Of a DNA stretch of 64,000 nucleotides, positions 63,255 through 64,000 are shown in pieces (position 1 is the stretch's first letter; every line of letters starts with the position of its first letter). This stretch comes from Gerris lacustris (Eukaryota; Arthropoda; Insecta; Hemiptera; Gerridae), in contig OX578276.1 in the NCBI GenBank assembly GCA_951217055.1, positions 15,669,430-15,733,429 on the forward strand, given 5' to 3'. Under the pieces are notes generated by a model. That model did not search any database and was not told the origin of the DNA. It saw nothing but the letters and a program-made list of their open reading frames with translations. A program made the position numbers and the translations under genes.

Positions 63255-64000
63255 ACATACAGTAATGGTTGGACGCATGCCCGGGAAGGTTTCTAAGTTA
63301 GTAAAACTATGTTTAAATTTTGGTAGACAGGTATAGGGGGTACAAATGTAGAAGTAATAAATACCTTTAATTATGCATATCGTTGAAAAGCTCTTTAAGA
63401 CTACAGTAATGGTTGGACGAATGCCCAAGAAAGTTTATGAGCTAGTAAAACTATGTTCTGATTTTGGTACACAGGGGTACGGGGTACAAATGTCAAACTA
63501 ATGAAAACCTTTAATGATTCATATCGCTTGAATGCTCCTTAAGAGTACACTAATAGTTAGACACATGCCTGAAAAGGTCTATAAGTTAGTAAAAAAAATG
63601 TATAACTTTTCGTACACAGGGGTACAGAGTACAAATGACCAAGTAACCAAAACCTTTAATGATGCATATTGCTGAAAAGCTATTTAAGAGTACAATAATG
63701 ATAGGACGACTGCCCCGGAAAGTTTCTGAGTTTGTAAAACTATCTTCCATTTATGGTACACAGAGGTACAGGGTACAAATTGAAAGTAATGAAACCCCTT
63801 CATGACACACATATCATTGAAAAGCTCTCTAATAGTACAGTAATGGTTGGACGCATGATCAGAAAAGTTTCTGAGTTAGTAAAACTATGTTTAAGATTGA
63901 GGAACACAGGGGTAATGGGAACAAATGTAAAAGTAATGAAAACCCGACATAATGCATATCATTGAAAAGCTCTTTAAGAGAACAATATAGGTTGGAGGCA
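63255..64000 (+). repeat. ~145-bp satellite S7, more than five units
   Basis: Unit anchors CAGTAATGGTTGG at 63260, 63402, 63548, 63693, 63838 and 63982 give periods of 142-146 bp. Units are 75-90% alike by eye. The array continues past the window end. Confidence 0.92.

Overview
This window is AT-rich, transposon-dense insect nuclear DNA. The call rests on two complete odorant-binding protein (OBP) genes, a hexapod family. Long introns, an intronless histone H2A and many hAT, Penelope, LINE, SINE and satellite sequences fit. The order cannot be fixed from the sequence.

Backbone: two paralogous OBP genes lie head to head. OBP-A runs on the minus strand from 28852 down to 11054. OBP-B runs on the plus strand from 38657 to 58000. 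I rebuilt both from seven exons each. Exons 2-7 match pairwise in length (85, 56, 36, 118, 68 and 45 nt) and phase; exon 1 differs by one codon. Both proteins (153 and 152 aa) have a signal peptide and the classic spacing C1-x28-C2-x3-C3-x41-C4-x10-C5-x8-C6. About 110 bp of promoter/5'UTR and about 100 bp of intron 1 are also shared, so this is an inverted duplication whose introns then filled with different repeats.

By region: 1-2.4 kb holds a 5'-truncated Penelope-like element and a SINE-like repeat. At 3.6-10.7 kb are hAT MITEs, an inverted pair of LTRs and small repeats. At 11-28.9 kb is OBP-A; its introns hold nested hAT elements, an 89-bp satellite with higher-order structure and a 44-bp satellite. 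At 29-38.6 kb, between the two start codons, are a hAT MITE, a LINE with two intact ORFs and a Jockey fragment. At 38.7-58 kb is OBP-B; its introns hold a solo LTR, a LINE fragment flanked by 111-bp duplications, TIR elements and a 76-bp minisatellite. At 58-64 kb are hAT and R2-like remnants, a ~145-bp satellite, and a divergent H2A gene with a histone stem-loop followed by decayed hairpins.

The least ordinary signal is that the LTRs (three copies, 5.4-6.9 and 42.1-42.8 kb) carry a perfect histone-type 3'-end stem-loop, GGTCCTTTTCAGGACC, identical to the one after the H2A gene. I see no AATAAA in these LTRs. This suggests a retrotransposon that ends its RNA by histone-type processing. Several copies of a hammerhead-like motif also mark Penelope-type remnants.
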